From Acholeplasmataceae bacterium (GTDB taxonomy: Bacteria > Bacillota_I > Bacilli_A > Acholeplasmatales > Acholeplasmataceae): a DNA stretch of 9,916 nt. The position numbers were made by a program, and so were the translations under genes. Shown in pieces: positions 1-7,202 of the stretch. The DNA is taken from positions 1 through 9,916 of the forward strand of contig DOYO01000044.1 of NCBI GenBank assembly GCA_003518475.1, given 5' to 3'. The first letter of the stretch is position 1, and every line of letters begins with the position of its first letter. Below the pieces are notes generated by a model. The model saw nothing but the letters and a program-made list of their open reading frames with translations. It was not told where the DNA came from and searched no databases.

Positions 1-123
1 ACAGTTCCAATGCCGATATTTCCTTATTTGGGGTATAAATGGATTCCAAGAGCAGAAAACTGGTCTTATGGGCTTGCTGCATTAATATTTGCTGCGATTG
101 AGTTTGATCGAATTAAAAAATAA
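1..123 (+). CDS. C-terminal fragment of an unrecognised, probably membrane-associated protein
   Basis: The frame is open from the first base of the window and closes with TAA at 121-123, leaving 40 residues of C-terminus. The fragment has a Pro/aromatic-rich stretch (PMPIFPYLGYKW) and then a hydrophobic run of about 12 residues (YGLAALIFAAIE) ending in a basic tail (DRIKK). This is what the last transmembrane helix and cytosolic tail of a membrane protein often look like. A distant resemblance to the end of cation P-type ATPases (Trp, hydrophobic helix, acidic then basic tail) was considered but is too weak for a name. A terminator follows, so it is probably not part of the two-component operon. 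Confidence 0.55.
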   Translation, partial: TVPMPIFPYLGYKWIPRAENWSYGLAALIFAAIEFDRIKK

Positions 124-170
124 AAATATCATCAATTTTATCGTTGAATCAATCTATTTAAGCAATCATC

Positions 171-240
171 AGATTTCCTAAACCAAACAACTGATTATCA
201 AACAATGTTGTTTACTTCAAGGAAATCTTTTGTTTTTTTT
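171..240 (+). terminator. Rho-independent terminator after the upstream gene
   Basis: AGATTTCCT (171-179) pairs perfectly with AGGAAATCT (220-228). Inside it AAACAAC (185-191) pairs with GTTGTTT (207-213). The outer stem runs straight into a T-rich tract (228-240, twelve T and one G). Two stacked stems followed by a T-run on the + strand is the usual intrinsic terminator layout. The long inner region makes it less compact than a classical terminator, so an antiterminator or attenuator role is not excluded. Confidence 0.6.
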
Positions 241-262
241 AGAATCAACCAATCCGTCTTTA

Positions 263-271
263 TGCTATACT
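263..271 (+). promoter_or_regulatory. Extended -10 promoter for the two-component operon
   Basis: TGCTATACT fits the extended -10 form TGnTATAAT with one mismatch in the hexamer (TATACT, 266-271). No good -35 lies 16-18 bp upstream, which is tolerable for an extended -10. Transcription would start near 277 and give a leader of about 55 nt before the ATG at 332. TTGACT at 276-281 resembles a -35 but has no -10 at proper spacing. Confidence 0.45.
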
Positions 272-331
272 TAGATTGACTTTTTCGAGTAATAAATACA
301 GTTTATAAAATATCTGTTTTGGAGATGAAGT

Positions 332-1042
332 ATGAAATATAATATTGCGATTGTAGAGGATAATCCTCAGTTTAATGAATCACTACAAAACTATTTGGAC
401 AAGTATAGCCAAGAAAATCATACTGAATTCAAGGTTTATAGCTTCTCAGATGGAGATGAAATCACTTCAGATTATGAAGCCAAGTATGACATCATCTTTT
501 TAGACATCGAGATGAAAAGACTCGATGGAATGAGCGCAGCTCAAAAAATACGGGAATTCGATTCGGATGTCATCATTATTTTTATAACGAATATGGCACA
601 GTATGCGATTAGCGGTTATAGTGTCGGGGCACTGTCTTTTTTACTCAAGCCCCTTCCTTATTTTGCTTTTTCACAAGAATTAACGAAGTCCATCGAACGG
701 TTAAGAAAAAGAAAACAAAAATCTATATTAATCCCTACAGAAAATGCGATGATCAAGATCAACAGTCAAGACATTCTTTATGTTGAAAGTTATGGTCATG
801 ATATCATCGTTTATACACAAACTGAATCATACACCACGCGCGGGACGATTAAAAGGATAGAAGAGGACTTGGCTGATTTTCATTTTTATCGATGCAACAA
901 CGGATATTTGGTTAACCTTGCTTATGTTTCCGGAGTGAAAGATGAAGAAGCAATCGTAGGAAAATATCGTTTAAAAATCTCTAGACCTAGAAAGAAGAGC
1001 TTTATGGAAGCACTTACTCAATATATTGGAGGTACTTTATAA
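332..1042 (+). CDS. LytTR-family response regulator (AgrA/LytR type)
   Basis: DNA-binding response regulator of a two-component system, 236 residues, the normal length for the family. Residues 1-120 form a CheY-like receiver: acidic pocket E9/D10, phospho-acceptor D58 in FLDIEM, switch Thr T86 in FITN and conserved K106 in LLKP. The segment FITNMAQYAISGY is typical of LytTR-type receivers. A basic linker (ERLRKRKQK) leads to a LytTR DNA-binding domain (about 133-236) containing ILYVES and a RCNNGYLVNL segment. GGAG at 321-324, 7 bp before the ATG, supports this start. Its TAA shares a base with the start of the kinase gene (TAATG), implying translational coupling. The partner is the kinase immediately downstream. 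Its targets are not known; the adjacent GH3 and lipoprotein genes are the natural candidates, by inference. Confidence 0.93.
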   Translation: MKYNIAIVEDNPQFNESLQNYLDKYSQENHTEFKVYSFSDGDEITSDYEAKYDIIFLDIEMKRLDGMSAAQKIREFDSDVIIIFITNMAQYAISGYSVGALSFLLKPLPYFAFSQELTKSIERLRKRKQKSILIPTENAMIKINSQDILYVESYGHDIIVYTQTESYTTRGTIKRIEEDLADFHFYRCNNGYLVNLAYVSGVKDEEAIVGKYRLKISRPRKKSFMEALTQYIGGTL

Positions 1043-2373
1043 TGTTTAACATACTTTTGGCATTGGTGGATACAGTACCGGATATTCCACGCTTCCATAC
1101 AGCAATTGCAGAATGGCTGTTTGCCTTTGTTTTTATCCTATTCCTACCCAAGCGATTTAACAGAATAAGAACCTATTTATTACATGGTGCGTTCTTTGGC
1201 ATCATTTTGGGATTTCAAATACTCGCAGGAACCATGCCCATCGAGTTTTGGATATTGAATATGATTATTGCTGTCATGATCATGATTGCTTATATCTATA
1301 CAACCAACAAAGTTAATTTTAATACAGCATCATACTTCATCGTGATTGCATTCACGATGGCGGAACTTGCAGCATCATTGGAATGGCAAATCTCTTACTT
1401 CTTGCAAGTCAATATTAGAACATGGACAGAAGGCATCTCCATAGCAACGCTCATTATCATTTATGCATTAATCTTTTCATTGGCCATCGTTTTAGAGAAG
1501 AGATATAGAGGTAGAAACTTTCAACTGGATATCACAAGAAATGATTTATGGTCCGTCGTACTCATCGGTGTTTCTGTCTTTTCGATCAGCAATATCAGTT
1601 TTGTCAATATTGATACACCTTTCAGCGGACAATATCCATCAGAAATCTTATACATCAGGACATTGGTGGATTTAGCCGGAATTTTCCTTCTCTATTCACA
1701 AAGAGAGCATAAATTGGCAGTTTTTTCCAATCGCGAAGCCTATACGATGCAAAATCTTTTAGATAAACAATTTGAGCAATACCAGCAATCCCTTAAAAAT
1801 ACAGAAATCATCAACCAAAGATATCACGATTTGAAGCATCATATCACGTTATTGAGAAATGAAGAAGACTCAAATAAAAAAGAAGAATATTTGAATGAAC
1901 TTGAAAAATCAATACTCCCCTATGATACCCAATTCAAAACAGGCAATCACGTCTTAGACATTCTACTCACACAAAAAGGATCTCAATTTCTAGAAAACAA
2001 CATTAATTTTACCTGTGTGGCAGATGGTGAATATTTGAACTCCATTTCGGTATTGGATATCTTAAGTATTTTTGGAAACTCTTTGGATAATGCCATTGAG
2101 AGTGTCAAATCCATTGAGGAAGTAGAACAGCGCATCATCAAACTAGCAATATTCACACAGAATCAATTGTTATTTATTAAAATGGATAATTATTATGTCA
2201 ATCAGCTTAACGTGATCAACGGAACATACATGACAACGAAATTTGATACCCCAAATCATGGTTATGGAATCAAGAGCATCAAAAGCATTGTAGAAAAGTA
2301 TAACGGAAGTATAAGAATCAGCACAGACAATCATTGGTTCAGTTTAATGATCCTCTTGCCAATAAATAATTAA
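1042..2373 (+). CDS. GHKL-type sensor histidine kinase (AgrC/ComD-like)
   Basis: Membrane sensor kinase, 443 residues, partner of the LytTR regulator it overlaps by one base. Residues about 20-220 hold six or seven hydrophobic segments (roughly 20-36, 45-62, 68-88, 98-115, 132-152, 168-187, 202-219). The dimerisation/phosphotransfer helix carries H262 in RYHDLKHH, the position matching the HD box of AgrC-like kinases. The GHKL ATPase domain follows, with an N box FGNSLDNAIES (N346, N350), TTKFD (398-402) and a G box NHGYGIKS (G407, G409). The membrane part contains SLEWQ and TPFSG, motifs I associate with a broad Bacillota family of GHKL kinases of unknown ligand. No AgrB protease or AgrD/ComC-type precursor lies nearby, so the signal need not be a peptide. 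No classical ribosome site precedes the start beyond GGAGG at 1029-1033, spacing 8, which is adequate. Confidence 0.92.
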   Translation: MFNILLALVDTVPDIPRFHTAIAEWLFAFVFILFLPKRFNRIRTYLLHGAFFGIILGFQILAGTMPIEFWILNMIIAVMIMIAYIYTTNKVNFNTASYFIVIAFTMAELAASLEWQISYFLQVNIRTWTEGISIATLIIIYALIFSLAIVLEKRYRGRNFQLDITRNDLWSVVLIGVSVFSISNISFVNIDTPFSGQYPSEILYIRTLVDLAGIFLLYSQREHKLAVFSNREAYTMQNLLDKQFEQYQQSLKNTEIINQRYHDLKHHITLLRNEEDSNKKEEYLNELEKSILPYDTQFKTGNHVLDILLTQKGSQFLENNINFTCVADGEYLNSISVLDILSIFGNSLDNAIESVKSIEEVEQRIIKLAIFTQNQLLFIKMDNYYVNQLNVINGTYMTTKFDTPNHGYGIKSIKSIVEKYNGSIRISTDNHWFSLMILLPINN

Positions 2374-2425
2374 CACACTGCAAAGTATGATATAAAAACG
2401 ACAATTTATACCACTTTAAGAAAAA

Positions 2426-2468
2426 GCTATCAGATATGTGATAATTTTTACTTGTTATCATTGATAGC
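2426..2468. promoter_or_regulatory. Nested inverted repeats, candidate operator of the GH3 gene
   Basis: GCTATCA (2426-2432) is the inverse complement of TGATAGC (2462-2468), and between them TGATAA (2439-2444) mirrors TTATCA (2455-2460). The pentamer TATCA/TGATA thus occurs four times in 43 bp, at 2428, 2439, 2456 and 2462, including the compact palindrome TATCATTGATA (2456-2466). The cluster overlaps the best -10 candidate and the cre-like site. A regulator binding site is the simplest reading; the protein is unknown, and the spacing does not match the roughly 21-bp direct repeats expected for LytTR regulators. Confidence 0.4.
2437..2445 (+). promoter_or_regulatory. Candidate extended -10 promoter of the GH3 gene
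   Basis: TGTGATAAT matches TGnTATAAT except for one hexamer base (GATAAT, 2440-2445). A weak -35 (TTAAGA, 2416-2421) lies 18 bp upstream, as is common for activator-dependent promoters. Transcription would begin near 2452 with a leader of about 57 nt. A second candidate, TGATATAAA at 2388-2396, would start near 2403. No terminator separates the kinase gene from this region, so read-through from the operon is also possible. Confidence 0.4.
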
Positions 2469-2485
2469 GCTTTCTGTGCTGTCAA
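2461..2485 (+). promoter_or_regulatory. cre-like catabolite site and leader hairpin
   Basis: TGATAGCGCTTTCT (2462-2475) matches the near-ideal cre palindrome TGAAAGCGCTTTCA at 12 of 14 positions, with the central GCGC intact. It lies just downstream of the predicted start of transcription, where CcpA binding typically blocks elongation or initiation. That is a logical place for control of a glycosidase gene. The same stretch as RNA forms a 10-bp stem (2461-2470 with 2476-2485, two G-U pairs, loop TTTCT) ending 12 nt before the ribosome site. It could stabilise the leader or tune translation. No ccpA gene is in view, so the site is inferred. Confidence 0.45.
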
Positions 2486-2496
2486 AATACAATACA

Positions 2497-2503
2497 AAGG
2501 AGA
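2497..2503 (+). promoter_or_regulatory. Ribosome binding site that fixes the GH3 start at 2509
   Basis: AAGGAGA lies 5 bp before the ATG at 2509. The same frame is open further upstream to a TTG at 2452, but that codon has no purine-rich site and would put 19 charged, non-signal residues before an otherwise canonical Sec signal peptide. The reading from 2452 would also run through the operator and cre region. The ATG is therefore chosen. Confidence 0.85.
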
Positions 2504-2508
2504 AAGAA

Positions 2509-5500
2509 ATGAAGAAAACATTATTCAAGAAAGTAGTGTATGCTGTTTTAACGATGAGCTTAGCCATCTTAGCCAGCACACAAACCACTTTTGCTGCATT
2601 TGAAGATGGAGTTCAAGCGAAATACGGTACAGATTTTGCTTCCTTCGATGAAGAAAAAGCAGCTGCCGCTGAATTCAACGTTGAACTCGCAGGGGAAAGT
2701 TTTATTTTGTTGAAAAACGAAGGTAACACACTTCCATTTGCAACTACAGAAAAATATGTCAGCTTATTTGGTACACGTAGCGATAATATTATTCTTGGTG
2801 GTTCAGGTTCTGGCGGAGGATCTGCAATTGGATCGGCAACGATCAAGTCAAGTTTGGAAGCTGTTGGATTTAGAGTTAATCCAGCGCTTGTGAGTATCTA
2901 TTCAGCAACGACTGCTACGGTAGAATTACCATTGACAGCATTGGCAGCTGCTTCAAGTTCATATGCTATGTTTGACGATGCAGCATTAGTTGTGATCAGT
3001 CGAACAGGTAGTGAATTTAATGATGCTGCTTTATATGCAGCTGTAGGCCACACAAACTTACTCGATCATTATTATTCACTGGATGACAATGAAAAAGCAC
3101 TCGTAGATTTTGTTGGAAGTACATTTGATAAAGTTGTTGTAATTATCAACAGTGCGCATCCATTAGAAATGGGTTGGCTTGAAGATCATGCTGATGTGGA
3201 TTCAATCCTCTGGGTAGGACATCCAGGAACAACGGGTATGACTGCACTTGGCCAAGTCTTAAAAGGTCTTGTGAATCCTTCCGGTAAAACAAGTGATGTG
3301 TATCCAGCTAAATTTGCTATGGATCCAACTTGGGCTAACTTCAAGGGCAACATCCAGAGCCAATTGGTTCTTGGTGAAGGCGCAGATGCGAATAAATTAT
3401 ATACATATTATGAAGCAGAAGGCAGTGCAAATAATGTCTTGGCACCATTGAATAACGGTACTGATGGTATCGCTAGCAATGACTGGGCATATTATTCATA
3501 TTCAAGAGTTACCGATAGTTCAGGAGATACAGTTACAGTTGATGGACCTTCTAAGGGTTCTAGATATTATGCAACTTTGGATTATGAAGAAGGCATTTAC
3601 ATGGGTTACAGATGGTATGAAACTGCTGATGCAGAAGGTTTCTTTGATACCGATACTCATGGATTGACTGTTGCACAAAGAATCGCAAATACACCAATCA
3701 AGCATGCTGGTGATTTATATTACAACCGTCTTGACGGAGTCATCTATCCATTCGGTTACGGTTTAAGCTACACAACATTTGATGTTGAAATTGCAAGTGC
3801 AAAGCATGATGGAATGAATTTTGTTTCAGGTGGAACTTTGAATACTGCCTATGGACAAGAAATTACATTGAATGTATCTGTTAAAAATACAGGTACAATT
3901 GCAGGCAAGAAGGTTGTACAAGTTTACTACAGTGCACCTTATTTCTTTGGTGAAATTGAAAAGTCAAGCGTTACATTGGTTGAATTTGCAAAATCCGATT
4001 TATTAAAACCAGGACAGACACAAATCATTCCAATCACATTCAAGATTCAAAATATGGCTTCATTTGACTACAATGATGCAAATCTAAGCGGTCATGCAGG
4101 TTATGAACTTGATCCAGGCATTTACCAAATTGGCGTGTATGACAGTGCTAGTGATGTATTGGATTCAATCAATGCTCAAGTACTTGGCGCAGTTGTTAAT
4201 TATGATATTGATGCTGAAACTGGAAATGCGATTACTGTTAAATTCACTGGTGATGGCGTTTGGGATGGCACAAGAAGTGATTTAGACTATTACGATTCTC
4301 GTCGCACAGAATTAGTCAGTGAAACTCCAATGACTTACTTAACAAGAGCTGATTTCCAAGGTACATTGCCACAAGCTCCTGTTGCATCAGACTTAAGATT
4401 TACTGATGATGCAATTCAAATTTTGACTTCACAAATCTTCTATACAGCATTTAATGATTTACCTACTGATCCATGGTATAAAACAGCAGCTGATGCTACA
4501 ACTTGGGATCAAGCAGACGACGTAACAGCAAGAGTTGATGGTAAAACATTAATTCAGTTGTATGAAATGTCCGGTGTTGATTATGACGATCCAAAATGGG
4601 ATGTTTTCTTAAATCAACTTACTTTTGAAGAACTTAAGACTCTAATCTCAAGAGGACAATATGGTACACTTGCACTTGATTCCATTGGCAAGCCAGCAAG
4701 TAGTGACCAGGATGGTCCTGCGCAAATTAAAGGCGGTACCTTCTGGGTGAGTGAAGTCAATATTGCATCTACATGGAATACTGAACTCGCTTATAAGCAA
4801 GGTCTATTCGTAGGAAATGAATCATTATATGCGGGTACTCACGGTTGGTATGGTCCTGGATTGAATACACATAGAAATCCAGCGGCAGGTAGAAACTTTG
4901 AATACTATTCACAAGATGGTCTTCACAGTGGTAAGATTGGTGCTGCTGTTATCAAAGGTGCAACCGATAAGGGTGTAACCGTTTATATGAAGCACTTGTT
5001 CCTAAACGATCAGGAAACTAGCAGATACACTGTAACAACATTCGTTACAGAACAAGCAATGCGTGAAATTTACATTAAGCCATTTGAATTGGCTATTAAA
5101 GAAGGTAAAGCAACTGCATCCATGAGTGGATTTAACAAGGTTGGTTTATTATCCACAACTTCAAATTATAATTTATACGAAGGTTTATTAAGAGAAGAAT
5201 TTGGATTCCAATATGCATCTGTTACTGACTATTATGGTTGGGGTTATACTGCAGGTTCAACTGGTGATATGTCTTCAAGATTGAATATTATCCCACTTGG
5301 AACTTGGACAGCTTCATTCGGTAGAAATATTGAAGGCACTTGGGATGCAGTCAATAATAACGTCGTTGTTACATTTACTGAAGATATTACCAACGGTACT
5401 AAATGGGTTAAAGATGATGCAACTGGAACGACAACTTCAACAATTAATGCGACAAATCCAATAAGCATCAACAAGATTAACAGTAGAGATTTCGCTGATT

Positions 5501-7059
5501 ATGCTACAACAGGTGTTTTAGTTGATTATGCAACTTCAACTGAAAATGGTCCTTCCGCTGCATATAAAGACGCAACAACAATGAAGGATGGGTCAGTACT
5601 TTATGCAAAAGATGAAACATTGGTAAGCTATACACAATGGTCTGCTGTACGTACAACAGCTAAGAGTTTATTATTTGCTCATGCAAACAGCAATACCATG
5701 AAGAATAACATCGTCACCACTGGTCTAGTAGGCTTAGAACTTGCTGGTGCACAAGGTGTTTCTATCCCATCTGGTGGATTTGATGTAGCAATCCCATCTT
5801 TACCAGGAGCTGTGTACACTCTTCCTCTTGATCAAGTGTTACCAGTTGGTTTAACATTGACTTCTGCAGGAAGAATTACTGGAACTACTTATCAAGCTGG
5901 AACATTTACTGTTAAGGTTACCGCAACAATGTACGGTTATATTACAGCAACTGTTCAACATACAATAAGTATTTCTGCAACTTTCGCAGTCACAGGATTG
6001 GATGCAATTAGATTTAATGAACAATTTTCAGGCAGTGTTGCATCACCAAGCTGGTACCTAGGTATGACTTCAGGATCAGGTAGCCAAGCAGCAATCATTT
6101 CATCCATGAATTACAGCCTGATTAGTGGTCAATTGCCAGTAGGTCTTACCTTAAACAGTGATGGAACAATTAGTGGAGTTCCTACCGTTGCAGGTACATA
6201 TCAAGCAATTGTTCAAACAGATATTACACGTACAAGATTAAGTAATCAAGCTCTAACATTCTTTACCTTTAGTACACCAATCACAATCGTAGTTCCAAGT
6301 TTAAATGAAGCAGATTATTCAGATGTTAGCTTTAATGGAAACTTCGAAAATGGTTTAGTACAAGTATTCAGTGTTAAAAATGGTAATACAGCTAGCCCGG
6401 TTGCAGCTCCATATAGACCAGGTTATGTATTTACTGGTTGGTATACAGACGCTTTAACAACTACATTAGTAGATTTCTCAACAGCACTCACTGCAGACAC
6501 TGTTGTGTATGCTGGTTGGGTAGCGTTGGATGCTGATGAAGTTGCTCTAGATGCAGCATTATTAGAAATTGATGCACTGATCGCAGCTCTCGATTTACAG
6601 ATTGCAGCTCTTGATACACAACTTGCAGCTCTTGGTACACAAACTGGTGAAAATGCTGACGATATCGTAAGCATTGAAGCTTTAATTGTTGCGGTGAATG
6701 CAGCTATTGATTCAAGTAATGCAGCGATTGCTGCCAGCAATGGAGATTTAGATGATTTAGCAGTTGTTGTATCTAGTTTATCTTCTGCTTTGACAGCGCT
6801 TGAAACTGCTCTTGAAAGTGCAGATGGACTGATTGCAGATGATTTAGAAACTCTAGAACTTGCATTGGCAAATCTTAACGCATTGCTTGCTGCACAAGAT
6901 GATAGACTCGACCTTATTGATGAAGCTTTGGTAGCTCCAGAAACTGGTTGCGGATCAGCAATCTTAGGACAAAATTCAATGTTTATTTTATTCACAGTTA
7001 TTGCATTCTTATCCATTGGTTTCATCATGATCCAAAAGAGAAAGAATCATCAAATTTAA
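2509..7059 (+). CDS. Secreted, membrane-tagged multidomain GH3 glycosidase with permuted domain order
   Basis: 1516 residues, about twice a usual GH3 enzyme. Order: Sec signal peptide (1-29, cut after TTFA); GH3 C-terminal domain (about 50-270: FILLKNEGNTLPF, GGSGSGGG, LVNPSGKTSDVYP); YPFGYGLSYTTF (413-424); fibronectin-III-like domain (about 425-545, VKNTGTIAGKKVVQVYY); linker; GH3 N-terminal barrel (about 690-1065). The two GH3 halves are thus reversed relative to the common order, as known for some Ruminococcus and Butyrivibrio beta-glucosidases. Likely catalytic residues are nucleophile D907 (SVTDYYG) and acid/base E169 (SRTGSEF). Sugar-binding motifs SDQDGP, GRNFEYYS (R795, E798) and KHLFLND (K828, H829) are kept. 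Then come two putative Ig-like (He_PIG) domains (about 1088-1158 and 1160-1262, each with LPVGLTL), one InlB B-repeat (1271-1337), a coiled coil (1340-1475) and a tail with PETGCG, a helix (1489-1507) and KRK. Probably hydrolyses beta-glycosidic ends outside the cell; beta-glucosidase and beta-xylosidase cannot be separated here. Confidence 0.9.
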   Translation: MKKTLFKKVVYAVLTMSLAILASTQTTFAAFEDGVQAKYGTDFASFDEEKAAAAEFNVELAGESFILLKNEGNTLPFATTEKYVSLFGTRSDNIILGGSGSGGGSAIGSATIKSSLEAVGFRVNPALVSIYSATTATVELPLTALAAASSSYAMFDDAALVVISRTGSEFNDAALYAAVGHTNLLDHYYSLDDNEKALVDFVGSTFDKVVVIINSAHPLEMGWLEDHADVDSILWVGHPGTTGMTALGQVLKGLVNPSGKTSDVYPAKFAMDPTWANFKGNIQSQLVLGEGADANKLYTYYEAEGSANNVLAPLNNGTDGIASNDWAYYSYSRVTDSSGDTVTVDGPSKGSRYYATLDYEEGIYMGYRWYETADAEGFFDTDTHGLTVAQRIANTPIKHAGDLYYNRLDGVIYPFGYGLSYTTFDVEIASAKHDGMNFVSGGTLNTAYGQEITLNVSVKNTGTIAGKKVVQVYYSAPYFFGEIEKSSVTLVEFAKSDLLKPGQTQIIPITFKIQNMASFDYNDANLSGHAGYELDPGIYQIGVYDSASDVLDSINAQVLGAVVNYDIDAETGNAITVKFTGDGVWDGTRSDLDYYDSRRTELVSETPMTYLTRADFQGTLPQAPVASDLRFTDDAIQILTSQIFYTAFNDLPTDPWYKTAADATTWDQADDVTARVDGKTLIQLYEMSGVDYDDPKWDVFLNQLTFEELKTLISRGQYGTLALDSIGKPASSDQDGPAQIKGGTFWVSEVNIASTWNTELAYKQGLFVGNESLYAGTHGWYGPGLNTHRNPAAGRNFEYYSQDGLHSGKIGAAVIKGATDKGVTVYMKHLFLNDQETSRYTVTTFVTEQAMREIYIKPFELAIKEGKATASMSGFNKVGLLSTTSNYNLYEGLLREEFGFQYASVTDYYGWGYTAGSTGDMSSRLNIIPLGTWTASFGRNIEGTWDAVNNNVVVTFTEDITNGTKWVKDDATGTTTSTINATNPISINKINSRDFADYATTGVLVDYATSTENGPSAAYKDATTMKDGSVLYAKDETLVSYTQWSAVRTTAKSLLFAHANSNTMKNNIVTTGLVGLELAGAQGVSIPSGGFDVAIPSLPGAVYTLPLDQVLPVGLTLTSAGRITGTTYQAGTFTVKVTATMYGYITATVQHTISISATFAVTGLDAIRFNEQFSGSVASPSWYLGMTSGSGSQAAIISSMNYSLISGQLPVGLTLNSDGTISGVPTVAGTYQAIVQTDITRTRLSNQALTFFTFSTPITIVVPSLNEADYSDVSFNGNFENGLVQVFSVKNGNTASPVAAPYRPGYVFTGWYTDALTTTLVDFSTALTADTVVYAGWVALDADEVALDAALLEIDALIAALDLQIAALDTQLAALGTQTGENADDIVSIEALIVAVNAAIDSSNAAIAASNGDLDDLAVVVSSLSSALTALETALESADGLIADDLETLELALANLNALLAAQDDRLDLIDEALVAPETGCGSAILGQNSMFILFTVIAFLSIGFIMIQKRKNHQI
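6580..6642 (+). repeat. Three tandem 21-bp units encoding coiled-coil heptads
   Basis: The block GCAGCTC recurs at 6583, 6604 and 6625, exactly 21 bp apart. The three units encode IAALDLQ, IAALDTQ and LAALGTQ (residues 1358-1378), perfect heptads inside the Ala/Leu/Asp-rich coiled coil of the GH3 protein. The DNA identity suggests recent slippage or unequal crossing-over adjusting stalk length. Confidence 0.75.
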
Positions 7060-7101
7060 ACTATAGTTCATGATTCAATAGAGTTCAGTATGAAAATATG
7101 T

Positions 7102-7152
7102 CAACCTAGCGGGGAGTATCCAATTCGATTGGATATCCCCGCTTCAGGGTTG
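7102..7152 (+). terminator. Strong GC-rich hairpin after the GH3 gene, terminator-like without T-run
   Basis: AGCGGGGA (7108-7115) pairs with TCCCCGCT (7136-7143), and TATCCAAT (7117-7124) with ATTGGATA (7128-7135). This gives a 16-bp stem with one bulged G (7116) and a TCG loop. An outer CAACCT/GGGTTG arm (7102-7107 with 7147-7152) extends it past a three-base bulge. It begins 43 bp after the GH3 stop. It is by far the most GC-rich element nearby, but the bases after it (ATATTCACATTG) are not a T-run. It may therefore be a weak terminator, a 3' end stabiliser, or part of a larger RNA. Confidence 0.5.
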
Positions 7153-7170
7153 ATATTCACATTGTAGGGA

Positions 7171-7195
7171 ATTGAGTTTGAATATTCAAATCAAT
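7171..7195. promoter_or_regulatory. 25-bp near-perfect palindrome, operator candidate
   Basis: TTTGAATATTCAAA (7177-7190) is a perfect 14-bp palindrome. It is flanked by ATTGA (7171-7175) and its complement TCAAT (7191-7195), with only G7176 unpaired. Having no loop, it suits a DNA-binding dimer better than an RNA hairpin. It lies 196 bp before the lipoprotein start, far for a simple operator of the promoter proposed at 7336. Confidence 0.4.
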
Positions 7196-7202
7196 CATTT
7201 TA

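Noticed and set aside
276..309. TTGACT (276-281) with TATAAA (304-309) as a second promoter for the regulator gene
   Set aside because: The 22-bp spacing is too long for a normal promoter and the start would fall within the ribosome site.
2452..2508. Upstream in-frame TTG start for the GH3 gene adding 19 residues
   Set aside because: No ribosome site, the extension spoils a typical signal peptide, and it overlaps the promoter/cre region; the ATG at 2509 has a strong AAGGAGA.
2339..2521. Minus-strand frame of 60 codons across the regulatory gap
   Set aside because: It covers the kinase end, operator region and GH3 start; no ribosome site and no recognisable protein features.
6423..7028. Long minus-strand open frame (201 codons) opposite the GH3 coiled coil
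   Set aside because: It is the mirror of Ala/Leu/Asp-rich repetitive codons, is composed of low-complexity Ala/Ser, and lies wholly within a well-supported gene.
7090..7167. Small frame of 25 codons starting MKICQPSG, considered as a signal peptide precursor for the kinase
   Set aside because: No ribosome site, no leader or AgrD-like features, and its codons coincide with the arms of the strong hairpin at 7102-7152.
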